NCBI GenBank assembly: GCA_001600695.1
Contig: BCKQ01000004.1
Coordinates: 1,456,041-1,520,040, forward strand
Direction of reading: 5' to 3'
Source of the DNA: Ascoidea asiatica
Taxonomy: Eukaryota; Ascomycota; Saccharomycetes; Ascoideales; Ascoideaceae
DNA: 64,000 nt
Made by a program: the position numbers and the translations under genes. The notes beneath the pieces are model-generated. The model searched no databases and had not been told where the DNA came from. It was given only the letters and a program-made list of their open reading frames with translations. Shown piece after piece: positions 20,515 to 30,908 of the stretch (positions are counted from its first letter, which is position 1; the number at the start of each line of letters is the position of its first letter).

Positions 20515-21783
20515 ATGATGACATCTAAATCTGATACTTTCATGTTAATTTTTTTTGTTGCTGGTCTTTTAATAACCGGATGTTTGAATTCAATCTTCAC
20601 AAAATATCAGGATAATCAATGTGTATCAAATTGTGATCCAGATTCACCAGGTGATAAAGAACTATTTGAACAACCTGTTTTACAAACTCTACAGATGTTT
20701 TTAGGTGAATCCTCTTGCTGGTTTATTGTTCTTTTAAATTATTATCTAAGAAAAAGAAATTATAAAACCAATGCAATATATTCTAACTCTTCTGCACTTC
20801 AACAATCCCTTCACCAATCTTTTCAACAAGATCAATTAGCAGCGAATAATGAAGATTTGGTTTCTGCATTTCATGAAAAAAAACCTGTAAACTTTAAAAA
20901 TTCAAGAATTTTATCTCTACCTGCCATTTGTGATATTTTAGGAACAACTTTGATGAATGTGGGGTTATTATATACTCCAGTTTCAATTTATCAAATGACA
21001 AGAGGATCTTTAGTCATTTTTGTTGCTATTTTTTCAATTATTTTCCTCAATAAAAAAATCAATAAAATTGAGTGGCTATCATTGATGATTGTCTTTTTAG
21101 GTGTTGCAATTGTTGGTTTATCTGGATCATCTGGGTCGTCTGAATCTTCTGCTTCGAAAACACTTCAAAATGTTCAATCTTCTACTTCAAATGAATTCAA
21201 TTTAAAAGTTATACTCGGAATTTCTTTAGTTTTATTAGGACAAATTTTTACTGCTTCTCAATTTGTAATTGAAGAACACGTATTATCCAATCTAAAAATA
21301 TCTCCGGAAACAGTTGTTGGTTATGAAGGTTCTTATGGAACTATAATTACTTTTATTTCAATGATTATTTTTCATTTTTTAATTGGTAAAACTCCATTTA
21401 ATTTAATTGAATCATTTTCTCAAATGTTTGAAAATTCAAAAATTTTACTATCTTCAATTGCAATAATGCTTTCAATCGCATGTTTCAATTTTTTTGGAAT
21501 CTCAATAACAAATAAATTGTCTGCAACTTCAAGATCAACAATCGATACTTGTAGAACTTTATTAGTTTGGTTTGTTTCAATGATATTAGGATGGGAAGTT
21601 TTCAAATTTTTACAATTATTTGGCTTTATTTTATTAGTGTTTGGTACTTTAGTATTCAACAAAGTAATATTTATTGATTCTTACTTACCTAATTTTTTCA
21701 GAGATGATATTAAAAATATTGTAAATTTTGATAATGAACCGTTATTAAACTCGGTAGTAGATGAACAAATTGAAAGAATGTAA
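20515..21783 (+). CDS. SLC35F6-like drug/metabolite superfamily membrane protein
   Basis: A 422-residue protein of the DMT superfamily with about ten hydrophobic helices, closest by pattern to SLC35F6-type putative nucleotide-sugar or solute transporters of lysosome/vacuole or Golgi membranes. Helix 1 is LIFFVAGLLITGCLNSIFTKYQ. A Cys-rich loop CVSNCDPDSPGD follows, then FEQPVLQTLQMFLGESSCW, a family hallmark. After a hydrophilic loop (residues about 85-130) comes ALPAICDILGTTLMNVGLLY-like sequence (here LPAICDILGTTLMNVGL), then YQMTRGSLVIFVAIFS, also characteristic. A Ser-rich loop sits at about 202-224, then QIFTASQFVIEEHVL and the last four helices. Two adjacent ATG codons start the frame; the first is used here. 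Stop TAA. Transported substrate unknown. Confidence 0.9.
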   Translation: MMTSKSDTFMLIFFVAGLLITGCLNSIFTKYQDNQCVSNCDPDSPGDKELFEQPVLQTLQMFLGESSCWFIVLLNYYLRKRNYKTNAIYSNSSALQQSLHQSFQQDQLAANNEDLVSAFHEKKPVNFKNSRILSLPAICDILGTTLMNVGLLYTPVSIYQMTRGSLVIFVAIFSIIFLNKKINKIEWLSLMIVFLGVAIVGLSGSSGSSESSASKTLQNVQSSTSNEFNLKVILGISLVLLGQIFTASQFVIEEHVLSNLKISPETVVGYEGSYGTIITFISMIIFHFLIGKTPFNLIESFSQMFENSKILLSSIAIMLSIACFNFFGISITNKLSATSRSTIDTCRTLLVWFVSMILGWEVFKFLQLFGFILLVFGTLVFNKVIFIDSYLPNFFRDDIKNIVNFDNEPLLNSVVDEQIERM

Positions 21784-22139
21784 TTCAGCATATAAGTTGG
21801 TAATATTATTTCGTGTATTCTTTGAATATTTACTGTATTGAACATCAAATAAATATATAAAAATAAATACAAAAAATTTAATACTGTTTTTTATTGAGTT
21901 AATCAACCATAGTTCCAATCGTAAATAGAGTGTTTTGACGATGAGAAACAGGTCACAAACAAAGTGTTTTCAAGTCGCGGGCAAGGTTGATTTTTTCAAA
22001 TAAATCACAAAATATGTTGAGAGGTATACATGCTGTTAATATCTGGAGGTGTACTATCTGTCATTGAATGATTTTTCTTCAATCACGTTTTGTTACATAA
22101 TCAACATAACTTACCAATATCAAAATTTACTATTAGAAA
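21784..22139. other. Intergenic, last gene 3' flank up to the transposon end
   Basis: No gene recognised. This is the boundary between the genic left part and the element-rich right part. Confidence 0.6.
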
Positions 22140-22300
22140 TATCCCTTTAATACAACCATTTGTGCTTTTTGTCGTACCTGTTTTATTGATTATTACCCTC
22201 CTCTAAATTAGACATTTTAAATTTGAATTTGACTAAAAATTATTTGATTTACTATACTATTGAATTGAATTTTAATAGTAACATATACAGTAATATCTAT

Positions 22301-22456
22301 TCATTATAATTAACTACTAACTTAGAATGTATATTATATAGATATGTTTCTTCGTTCCACTTTTTATTTCTTATATATTCATTATAATTAACTACTAACT
22401 TAGAATGTATATTATATAGATATGTTTCTTTGTTCCACTTTTTATTTCTTATATAT
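22301..22456. repeat. 78-bp tandem duplication
   Basis: Two copies, 22301-22378 and 22379-22456, differ at one base (CTTCGTT against CTTTGTT). The start of a third copy follows. Because 78 is a multiple of three, the minus strand stays open through both and encodes a repeated 26-residue unit. The related copy near 52.2 kb has only one degenerate unit. Confidence 0.93.
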
Positions 22457-22689
22457 TCATAATAACACATATTCTTTTTCATCATTTTTAACCAATTTTA
22501 TTATATTGATAAATATAATATTTGAAGACTAAATTTGATATTTGCAAATTTTCGTCAAATTACCCAAAAATATTAGCTGTGTCATACAAACGGCACCCAC
22601 CCACACCTCCGACAGTTGCGATGTGTTGAAAAATTTGAGCGTATTAAGAATTGTTTAGTTTTATACAACAATGCGGCATTTGATTCCTG

Positions 22690-22995
22690 TCTAATAAATC
22701 TTTTTGTAATCACTACAAAAGTTCTGAGCATCATGCAACATTATTAGGAACTTTGTAATTAAGTTTCCAAGATGCGGGATCTTATTAACATTTAGTAAGA
22801 ACTTTGGCAATCATGCAAAGATTATAGAAAAAGTAACAAGTTTCTGGGAAATTTTACATTTTTACAAAAATGAAGAGAATTGTACAGGATTTCATAAGAG
22901 CTGTGTAATTATTACAAAGTTCTTAGAAAAAGTAACAGGTTTCTGAGCAGTTTTACACTTTTACAAAAATGAGGAGCACCGTGCGGGATCTCATA
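22690..22995. repeat. Cluster of imperfect palindromes of the AACTTTGTAATnATTACAAAGTT type
   Basis: Four to five spaced units of roughly 25 bp, for example around 22705, 22755, 22795 and 22903. Units are often followed by AAAAAGTAACA(A/G)GTTTCTG. The homologous block at 52555-52790 has the same arrangement with better preserved palindromes. Confidence 0.7.
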
Positions 22996-24693
22996 AGAAC
23001 TCTGATATGATTACAGGCTTCTCCAACATTTTAATTTTCCACTTGGAACTTTGCTACGGTAGCAAATATCCAGCAGTATTAGCCGTGATGCTGCGTACAG
23101 CTCAAGTTTGTTCTGTCAGGTGCGAGGCGGACCAATAAGTTATACTCTTACTAGATCTACTAGGTGCTAAACACGTCACAGCAGGTTGTTGGTTATTATT
23201 ACCAAAACACTTAGGTTTATATTTTAGCACCCAAATAATTATTACCTTTTGAACACCGTCCATATTCAACCCTTTTTGTGTTAAAGAAGCACGTTCCAAC
23301 CCGAGAGCAGAAAATCAAAAATATTTATTAAATTATTGCTATTAAAGTAATTACAAATTAAAAAGGGATAAGGTAGTACCATTAAAATCACGAAGTTCTG
23401 CGCGCCATTTAGGTCGTGGGAACTTTAGTGCATGAGCACAGTTCGGTATCAAGATATAGGTCAAGCCAGCAATGAGGGCCAAGGTGGGCAGAGCAGCTCG
23501 GACACTCAAAGCAAGAAAACAGGACCTTCAAATGCTGCTTAGCTAAGTAGCAGTAACTATAACGGGCTTTCTACGGGAATTGATCGCATAATGAGACGCC
23601 GGATTAAGCAGGCCTATCCGCGTCGCAGCACTAGCACCGGAGTTTTCCTGAATATGTTTTTTAGCCACAATATCAATATCACTGAACTCAACAAAACTTA
23701 GTAACTTCTTACTGCACTTTTTTTTTCAAAAGCACGTGACTGTTAATAAGAGCCACATCAACCAAAAATAAAAAAGACTACTAAAGCTATTTTTGTAAAC
23801 CCTCAAATGGGATGTGTGACTTGCTCAGTATTGGTCGGCAATATCCACAAGATTCAAGTGCTGGTTGTACTGATCGATAACCCTCGGAATAGAAACTTAC
23901 GTTTGATTACCACTTTTGAAAATTTCATTAATTGAAAAATTAATTTGCCCTAAACTTTTGGTGTTTGGACGGAATTGTTTTTCACAACATTTTCATTTAG
24001 GTCATGGGCCGTACTAATCCGGAACTCAATGTTTCTGCTCATTAATGCAAAACATGCAACACCTTCATCATATTGATATCCAAGTTCGTTTCATTGTAAA
24101 TCATTCTTTTTAGTTTTTATATCGGACAAGGTTTTAGCATAGGACCACTTGGATCAGTTAGTACCAGTACCCCGAATGTCAACTTTATTCTTTAACCATT
24201 GAAATAATTTAATCCAAGTAAAATGATTATCCTTATAAAAAAATGGTACCGGATTTTTAACCTCCGCCTTTAAGAAACTGCCATAAAGATTCTGGGTTTG
24301 TATTATTTCCACGGGCTTTCGGGCTGCATATTATTGCTTCATCCCGTCTGAACTAACTGCGGTGTTGCTTCAAGATTTTTCTGGTGAGCTTGCGGAGTCT
24401 GCAGATATAACCCTATATATTGTTACTCTGTTCAATTATGTGTTTATATCCTTTTCTTGTTACACTGCTCAAACAATATACAATGTTTGTTATTACATTA
24501 CCGAACTACCACAACGTTATCAGAATATCGTAACTAAAAAACTGTACTGAATACAATTTTTTTCGAGCACCCTATACAGCCGCAAAATAGGCCACATCTG
24601 ACTTTGTGGCGCTAATGTTATCAAGCTTTTGGACACCAATTAAACGAGGTGGTTTGTGTTTTTAGCTGTACACGAGGGGGTGGGTATATCTGA

Positions 24694-24921
24694 CTAGGCC
24701 ATTGCAAACATTGTATACCTTAGATGGATTGGTTTATTCGTTGCAACCGTACTATCTTGGGATATGCCTTTAAATTTAATTTTCACTTCATGAATGGACA
24801 CGGATGATCCTAAAATAAATACTGGGTGACTTGTCCTAACAATATGTTTTGCCAAAAAACTTATATTATCCCAAGGAAGCGTGACATCAACTACCATCTC
24901 TGTCAGATGTGACACGTGCAA
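24694..24921 (-). pseudogene. piggyBac-like (DDE_Tnp_1_7) transposase fragment
   Basis: A 75-codon open piece of a broken gene. Residues 36-75, containing SSVSIHEVKIKFKG and then TNKPIHLRYTMFA, match the pattern of piggyBac-family transposases around the first catalytic Asp (typically LSIDExMxxFKGR, then KNKPIKxGYKxFA). Here the residue aligned with the catalytic Asp is His in SIHEV, so this copy would be inactive even without its stops. The upstream in-frame part and the two later Asp motifs were not recognised. Assignment is by motif memory only and needs a profile search. Confidence 0.55.
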
Positions 24922-25443
24922 AAAAGCTCAATATTATTAAAGCTGTAGTAGCTCATTGCTGATTTAATAAACGAATAATTTTACCAATTTCTTTATTAGA
25001 AATCTCTAATATTTGTAATGTTAATTGATCCAAATTAAATGAGAATTCCCAAAAGAATTGTAATGAATACTAATTGGTCAATCCACCTTAGGTGTCATTA
25101 CCAGCAGTTTGTAGGATTTTTGCCATTTATTTAAAAGAGTAATCCCTTAATTATTAACATTAAAGTCAATTGTAAGAATTAAGCAATTCGAAATGGATAG
25201 CTTGAGTAAATACTTTTACAATACAAAAAAGGATCTGGACAAACCCATTCTTTTCCCGAGGGTACAGCTAATGCGGAGCCACTTTTGTGTGTTTTTTTTG
25301 TGACCTGTATAAGGCGTTTTCAAATATTTTTTGGTTGAAACCAGAAATGTGGATGCCATATCACCAGCTATAACTGTCAAAAAATTTGAAGTGGTGACGT
25401 TCACCGTCTGGTGAAGAAGTACCATCAATGTGGATTCATTCTG

Positions 25444-25659
25444 TCACTTGTTCAACACTTTGATACCTGGAGGAGGTAAGCCCAATTTATCAAGCTGCAT
25501 ATCACCGGGAATCTCATAAAGATCTGTCTGGTCAAATATATTATTAAAAGCATGTGGTTCGGTGTCAAGGAACAGCTCGTCAAGATCATATTGGAACTGT
25601 TCCCTGCAATTTGGAGTAAGTGAATTAACTAGCTCATTAAGGTTTTCTGGAATATCCAT
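25444..25659 (-). pseudogene. Probable N-terminal fragment of the same transposon protein
   Basis: A 71-codon frame beginning MDIPENLNELVNSLTPN, rich in Asp/Glu and Leu and ending at TAA. Its place about 310 bp inside the right TIR and its strand fit the start of the transposase. Codon composition is more protein-like than its surroundings. No domain recognised. Confidence 0.4.
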
Positions 25660-25968
25660 TGGAAAAGCTATTGATTTAATATTTAATATTTGATTATTGA
25701 ACAGAAATTTTATTTTGGGTTATTACTGGCTTTTTATATTGAACTTCCGCCAAAATTGACGTAAAATGGGACTGTGCATCAAGCAATAACACGGTGCGCG
25801 CAATAAAAAACACCGCATAACCAAATAAGACACTTGATGCTTACCTCTCAAACCAGTTTGTTTATTTAGCCGGGTTTTAAATACCTTCGCCATTTGAGAC
25901 GCACGTGCATCGGTGAACCCCAAACCGGGTTTACGACCAAAAGCACAAAAGCTTGTATTAAGGGGATA

Positions 25969-27179
25969 GTTAATCAATCTTATTCAAATATTTATAAACA
26001 AACGAAAACAAAACAAGAGAAATATAGATGAAGTTTTATAAATTTTATTTTCTTTGAAATTAACAAAACACATCAATATTATCTAACAAGCTAAATCTAA
26101 CAAGAAAACAAAAGCACCTCAAAATATAAACAAAACAAATGCAATGGAATAAAAACGAGAAATGAACTCAGCACATACTGGTTTGCAGTCCAATGTATAG
26201 AATAAACACGAAATCCTATTTACTTCAACCATATTTTTGAAATCCTTCTTGAGGGAGGGCTGCCGTTGTATAAACTTGTGAAGGCTCGTTACTGTATCAT
26301 CCATAAAACAATAGCCGGCGTTTATTTGATGACAGTTGTGATGCCAGTATTGAAACGACTTATAAACTAATGCTTTGGAGGAAATAATTGAGTAGCCAAA
26401 TGTCGTTTACTTATTAAATACCTTCTTAGTCACATAGCTATATTTTTGAAACAGAAGTTATAATCAAAAACATATTGTGTTATAGAGTAGAACAAGGATT
26501 TAAACGATAATTATCTCTAACTCTGCATTAAATTTACAGTACGACGGAGAGTAAAATTAATTACGACAAAATTAAAGAGAAATTTGAGATTTATTTCATG
26601 ATATTTATTACATTTATAATTGTGAATTATTGAAAAAATAGTTGAGTTAAAAATTATAGTAGAAAAAAAATTGTTCTTTGTTTTTTGACTTGTTATCTTT
26701 TTTTGAAGATTTTTAATCATGTTCGATTAATAAATTTGCAGGAAAAAAAATAATAAGGTTAATAAATCTGTAAGCAATAATTTGAACTGGGATGGATGCT
26801 CTTTATATGAAAGGTAATAATTAAAAAAGAATCTGAATTACAAAGAGATATTGGAAGGGAATATTTATATTAATACCGACAACACCAAACAGGAAAGAAT
26901 ACAATATAATACATATGACAAACATCTAAGTGATAAGTTTCAAAGACAGTATCATAATCTGAAGAATTACAATATGGTTAATAAATATGCCAACACATAA
27001 AGATTGCATCAATATTTATATAGTGATAGTTCTTAAATAGATAGTCAGAGGCTTTTTCTTTAGAAGTAAACTTATTAAAAAATAAATTAGCCATAATTAC
27101 CTCATGCATATGAAGTAGAGAAATGACCTAAGTAAAGGTTTCAATATGTAAAGATTTATAATTTTTAAAATATGGTAAT
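25969..27179. other. AT-rich non-coding or highly decayed DNA
   Basis: Outside the transposon right end. Only short frames, none recognisable; a minus-strand frame at 26119-26304 may be the continuation of the decayed coding island that follows. Confidence 0.4.
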
Positions 27180-28203
27180 TAGATGTTAATAAATTTGTAA
27201 GGTAATAAGTGAGTAGGTGTAATCGAATTGGGTTTAATTACCTTTTTGCGAGCGGCATCAGTATTAAACAAGTAATCATATGCCAAAGTTAGGATGAATT
27301 TGGAATCGGAATGTGTTTCTTCTGAATCATCTAAGGCCAGGGAATATTGGAATTGTTTCAGAGCTTTAGCCTTTCTCTTTGATACTTTGTATGATTTTCT
27401 GAAATTTGATATTGGTTAATAAGGGCTCTAATATAATCATAATAAATTTTATTACAGCAGTATGATTTAAATTCAATGTAATTACAGTATGATAATATAC
27501 AGATAACATTTTGTCGTTGAATATTTAATAAACTGAACTAGGGATTTAACATGAACCCATAATAAGAGATGTGGACCAATAATCTTTCAAATGAAATATT
27601 AGATTGAAAGCAAATGTTCTCAAATATCCATTCAACAATGCTAATTTGGGTAGTGTCATCAAGGGAGATCTGACGACCTTTGAAACCACTTAAACTTCGA
27701 TTTGAAATATCAAAATAAAACAACCATGGTGTACCCAGATTAATAGCTAAAATATCAAGAAAATGTTTGATGTTTGTAGGTTCAGATCCAATATCTTCCT
27801 TAATAATTACTTTACAATTGGAGTCATGATTTAGATAGCTTAATATTTTTTTTAAAGTTTTTGGAGTTTCAAGCAGTTCAAATAGTTCTTCAAATCCTCG
27901 AGTATCACATGGAAGTCCCGTTCTATCAAATTTGTTTTGTTCATCAAAGGATCAGATCAATATTTCACTTCCATAAGTACCCTCAAATTCATCTTAATCC
28001 TCATGAAATGCTATTAGGGCAAAATAACAGAATTCAGTTTGCGGTAACCCAGAATCTTCTTTCCAAACAATTGGAGTCTGTTCTTCAGCATTATTATTTT
28101 TGTCCCTTGATTGCCTATTAAACTTATATTCTTGATTCCTTTTTCTATTTAAAAACCAGATGTTTCTACTTCTAGTACCAGAATTTAAAATAGGCGAGAC
28201 CAT
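27180..28203 (-). pseudogene. Unclassified degenerate coding island
   Basis: On the minus strand, stretches of about 60-110 codons with ordinary protein composition follow each other with frame changes. First comes a fragment starting MVSPILNSGTRSRN (28203-27994). Then in another frame comes a piece with ELFELLETPKTLKKILSYLN and GTPWLFYFDISNRSLSGFKG, ending near 27538. After about 100 bp of non-coding sequence comes KAKALKQFQYSLALDDSEET and ILTLAYDYLFNTDAARKK (about 27420-27240). That gap ends with TTATTAAC then AAATTTCAG, which looks like a yeast branch site and 3' splice site. I recognise no family; it could be an old gene or a gag-like protein. Confidence 0.35.
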
Positions 28204-28439
28204 GTTAATAAATTAAAAATATTGTAGATAAAGTGATCGATTGTAATATTGACAAAGAAAATTTTGGAAAAAAAGCAAAATTTGAAAGCAAAATTTGGAA
28301 TCAAAATTTGGAAAATAGTGGAAAAACTAATTTCTATCAAGTATGGCCATTTCAAATAAATAGATGGGTGGCCCGCCTAGGTTTTTATTTACTCATGAGT
28401 TGAAAATGTTTGGAAATCATTGAGATCTATATATGATAG

Positions 28440-29400
28440 GGCATATATTGGTACTAACACCATAGGTGGTGAAGGTCTAAAAGACACGTATCTATATTAA
28501 ACGTAAAAGAATTATGTATTATACAATAATGTCTGTACACTATGTATAATCATGCATAGAGGTGCATAAGTAAGCATAAATACACATAATGTTGCATAAA
28601 GTTGCATTAAGTTGCATGAAGAATACATCAATTTACATGACCTTGCATGAGTCTGTGTACAGGTACACAGATAGTCGGATATCATGTGATATTCTAGTCA
28701 CATGTCATAGATCATGTGTGCTTACCTCCGGTATAGCGTACAAAGTAGAAAAGACCTTGAGATTGGTACCAGCCATAGTCATATAACCTATAAGAGCATA
28801 TTAAAGCTAAGCCACTCGGTACGAGGAGAATTAAAGAGGAGTTAGGATTTAGCGTCTATCCGGATAGAAGTTAAATCCGCAAGGCCAATCGGATCTTGGC
28901 AGGGACGCCTTCTGGATGGCTGGATTGGCTAAGCTTAGTTTCATGTGAGATAAGGTATAATTCTCACTGCGTATACCGAATTCTCTCGCAGTAAACAGCA
29001 GACTAGTGGAGATAGTCGCGTAAGGGATCTATTCCGAGTACGGCTTCGCGATTAAAGATTATTCCCGGAAATTAGTGGGATTGTCTACCTCACTGGAAGG
29101 TGGGCTGATTGGTTTTACTATGGTAAAATTGAAATGTGAATTTCAATTGATTTCTAGTCAAGTTTGCAACCCTTTTTACAAGGTAAACTTGATTCCCACC
29201 CTGATTCTACGAAGAAATCCTGGGACTTTTGGGAATTCCCGAGAATTCTCGATAGTTCTGGGGGCCCCGTAGCAATCCTGAACTAATATAAAAGGAATCT
29301 ATTTCGTCTAATTTTTTTTATATAATTTATTTAGTTTTCTTTTTAGATCATCGATTAGCACGAGTTAATTGATTAATACATAGTTTGTAAGTACGTAAAA
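28440..29400 (+). other. GC-richer LTR/promoter-like block
   Basis: Base composition rises clearly between about 28640 and 29280, then a TATA-like AATATAAAAGGA at 29286-29297 and a T-rich stretch follow, as in an LTR with its promoter on the plus strand. It contains repeated GTTGCATAA-like words (28560-28625) and the palindrome CTGTGTACAGGTACACAG at 28653-28670. No second copy occurs in the window, so LTR identity is unproven. Confidence 0.35.
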
Positions 29401-30908
29401 TTTATATATTCGATTTTGTAAGATGAATGAAAATTCACAACAGAAAACGACTCTAAAAGTTATTTGAAAAGGAAAAATATATTTGATACTGAAGGTAAAA
29501 ATCATCATTGTAGATTACATAAGTAGGAATGCAATGTTTTTTACTGTAAGAGGCGGGTCGTCTTTCACTGTTACAAAACAGTTTTAGGCTGTTTAGTGCA
29601 GAACGCGAAATCATATTAGGACTCCTAAAAAAATTATTTGAGGATCATACGGGTTTGAGAAATACGTCGGCCATTGGGAACTGGCAAGGTTAGAATTAGT
29701 GTTTTCCTTAATAGACGCAGCTCCGTGTTCGCAGTCGGAATTGAAATATTTGGTCACCGGTATCAATCGAAGGCGACCATAGTGCCGGCTACGACCAGCG
29801 TATTACCAGCTTCATGGTTCAGTATATACCGTGAAATGATTGATATTTTACTAGCAATTGGCCAATAAGAGGGTTTGTGGTCAACCGCTACAATCGCTAG
29901 AATGTCCTGTAATGAAAAGTAGAAGAGACTAGGGTCTCGGTGGGATCTCCTACTTGGTGTTAGCTTCGGCAGTTAATAAATAAATTATTGTTTTGGGGCT
30001 CGGTGCAAGATTCTAAGGCAGCTTAGGCTCTCTTTGGTTGTTTGCAGATAAAAAATTAAGTACGCATCTGGCACATAGATCACGTGATATTTTTGGGAGG
30101 TTCCCTGTGAACTATGTCTAGTGATCAATCAATATTTCGATCAATTATATCAATAAAAATTCGAATTATCAGAAGTTCTTCTTAAAAGTAATAGTTAAGT
30201 TTTTTTTGTGTTTCAAGAAAATCTCAACTAAAAAGACAAAAGTCGACCATGACTAACGTTCGAAACGGTATTCAGGGGGGCGGATGCAAAAGTATATATT
30301 ATAAAGATTGTATAACTTTCATTAACTATACACAAAAACACCAAACAATTGGCAATCATTGTTCAATATAATTTGACAATTTAAAAGGGAGTAGCTAAAA
30401 TAAGTATTCATGTGGTTTTGTGCGTGTACACAACCATTATTTGTGTATTCAGTTCCTGTTCATCATGGTTGAATAGTCAAGAAAGACCAACAGAACCACC
30501 GCTCAAAACATTTCAAGGCAATTAAAAAACTTAAAGACGAAATAATAGGGAGTTAAACTATTACAGCAGAGAAACGGAATGAATGTTCCACGTCAGCAAC
30601 AAAATAAGTATGCAACTTGTTCAAATAATGATATTGTATCAATATCCAAATTAAAAATTATTATCGAAATCGCTGTAATCGCTAGCCATAGCAAAATATA
30701 ACGCCAGCATTAATTAGGATATTGTTCGCAAATAGTTATATACATAGCTGGCACAAGCTGGTTATTTATAAATATTTCCTGTTACGATGCATCATGGTGG
30801 CAACGCATACAATATTCCACTTTTGTAAAAATCAAACTGCATTCTACCAAAACACTTCGAAGATTGGCTTTACATAAATATAGCTGCGTGTTAAATTTTT
30901 TAGTTTAA
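29401..30908. other. Unassigned region left of the hAT relic
   Basis: No recognisable protein. CAGGGGGGCGGATGCAAA at 30273-30290 resembles a hAT-type terminal sequence (CAGGGGCGG...) and may be the outer 3' end of the hAT relic that starts at 30909; no matching inverted end was found on the right. Confidence 0.35.

Larger units (their letters stand above)
22140..25968. mobile_element. 3.83-kb decayed DNA transposon with 37-bp TIRs
   Basis: The ends 22140-22176 and 25932-25968 are inverted repeats identical at 33 of 37 positions, reading TATCCC(T/C)TTAATACAA and then TTTGTGCTTTT. They are related to the 46-bp TIRs of the small element at 9040-9350. The interior has many stops. Minus-strand remnants include an acidic N-terminal fragment (25444-25659) and a fragment resembling the piggyBac-type DDE transposase (24694-24921). 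The left kilobase has tandem and palindromic repeats and is also present, diverged, at 52128-53030. A GC-richer block lies at 23380-23660. TA lies at both outer ends; there is no TTAA duplication outside the TIRs, as piggyBac elements would normally show. Confidence 0.8.

Noticed and set aside
22297-22485. 62-codon repeated protein on the minus strand
   Set aside because: Created by the 78-bp duplication inside a decayed transposon; not a supported gene.
29674-29868. 64-codon frame MGTGKVRISV... on the plus strand
   Set aside because: I could not match it to integrase or any other family; the frame is isolated among stops.
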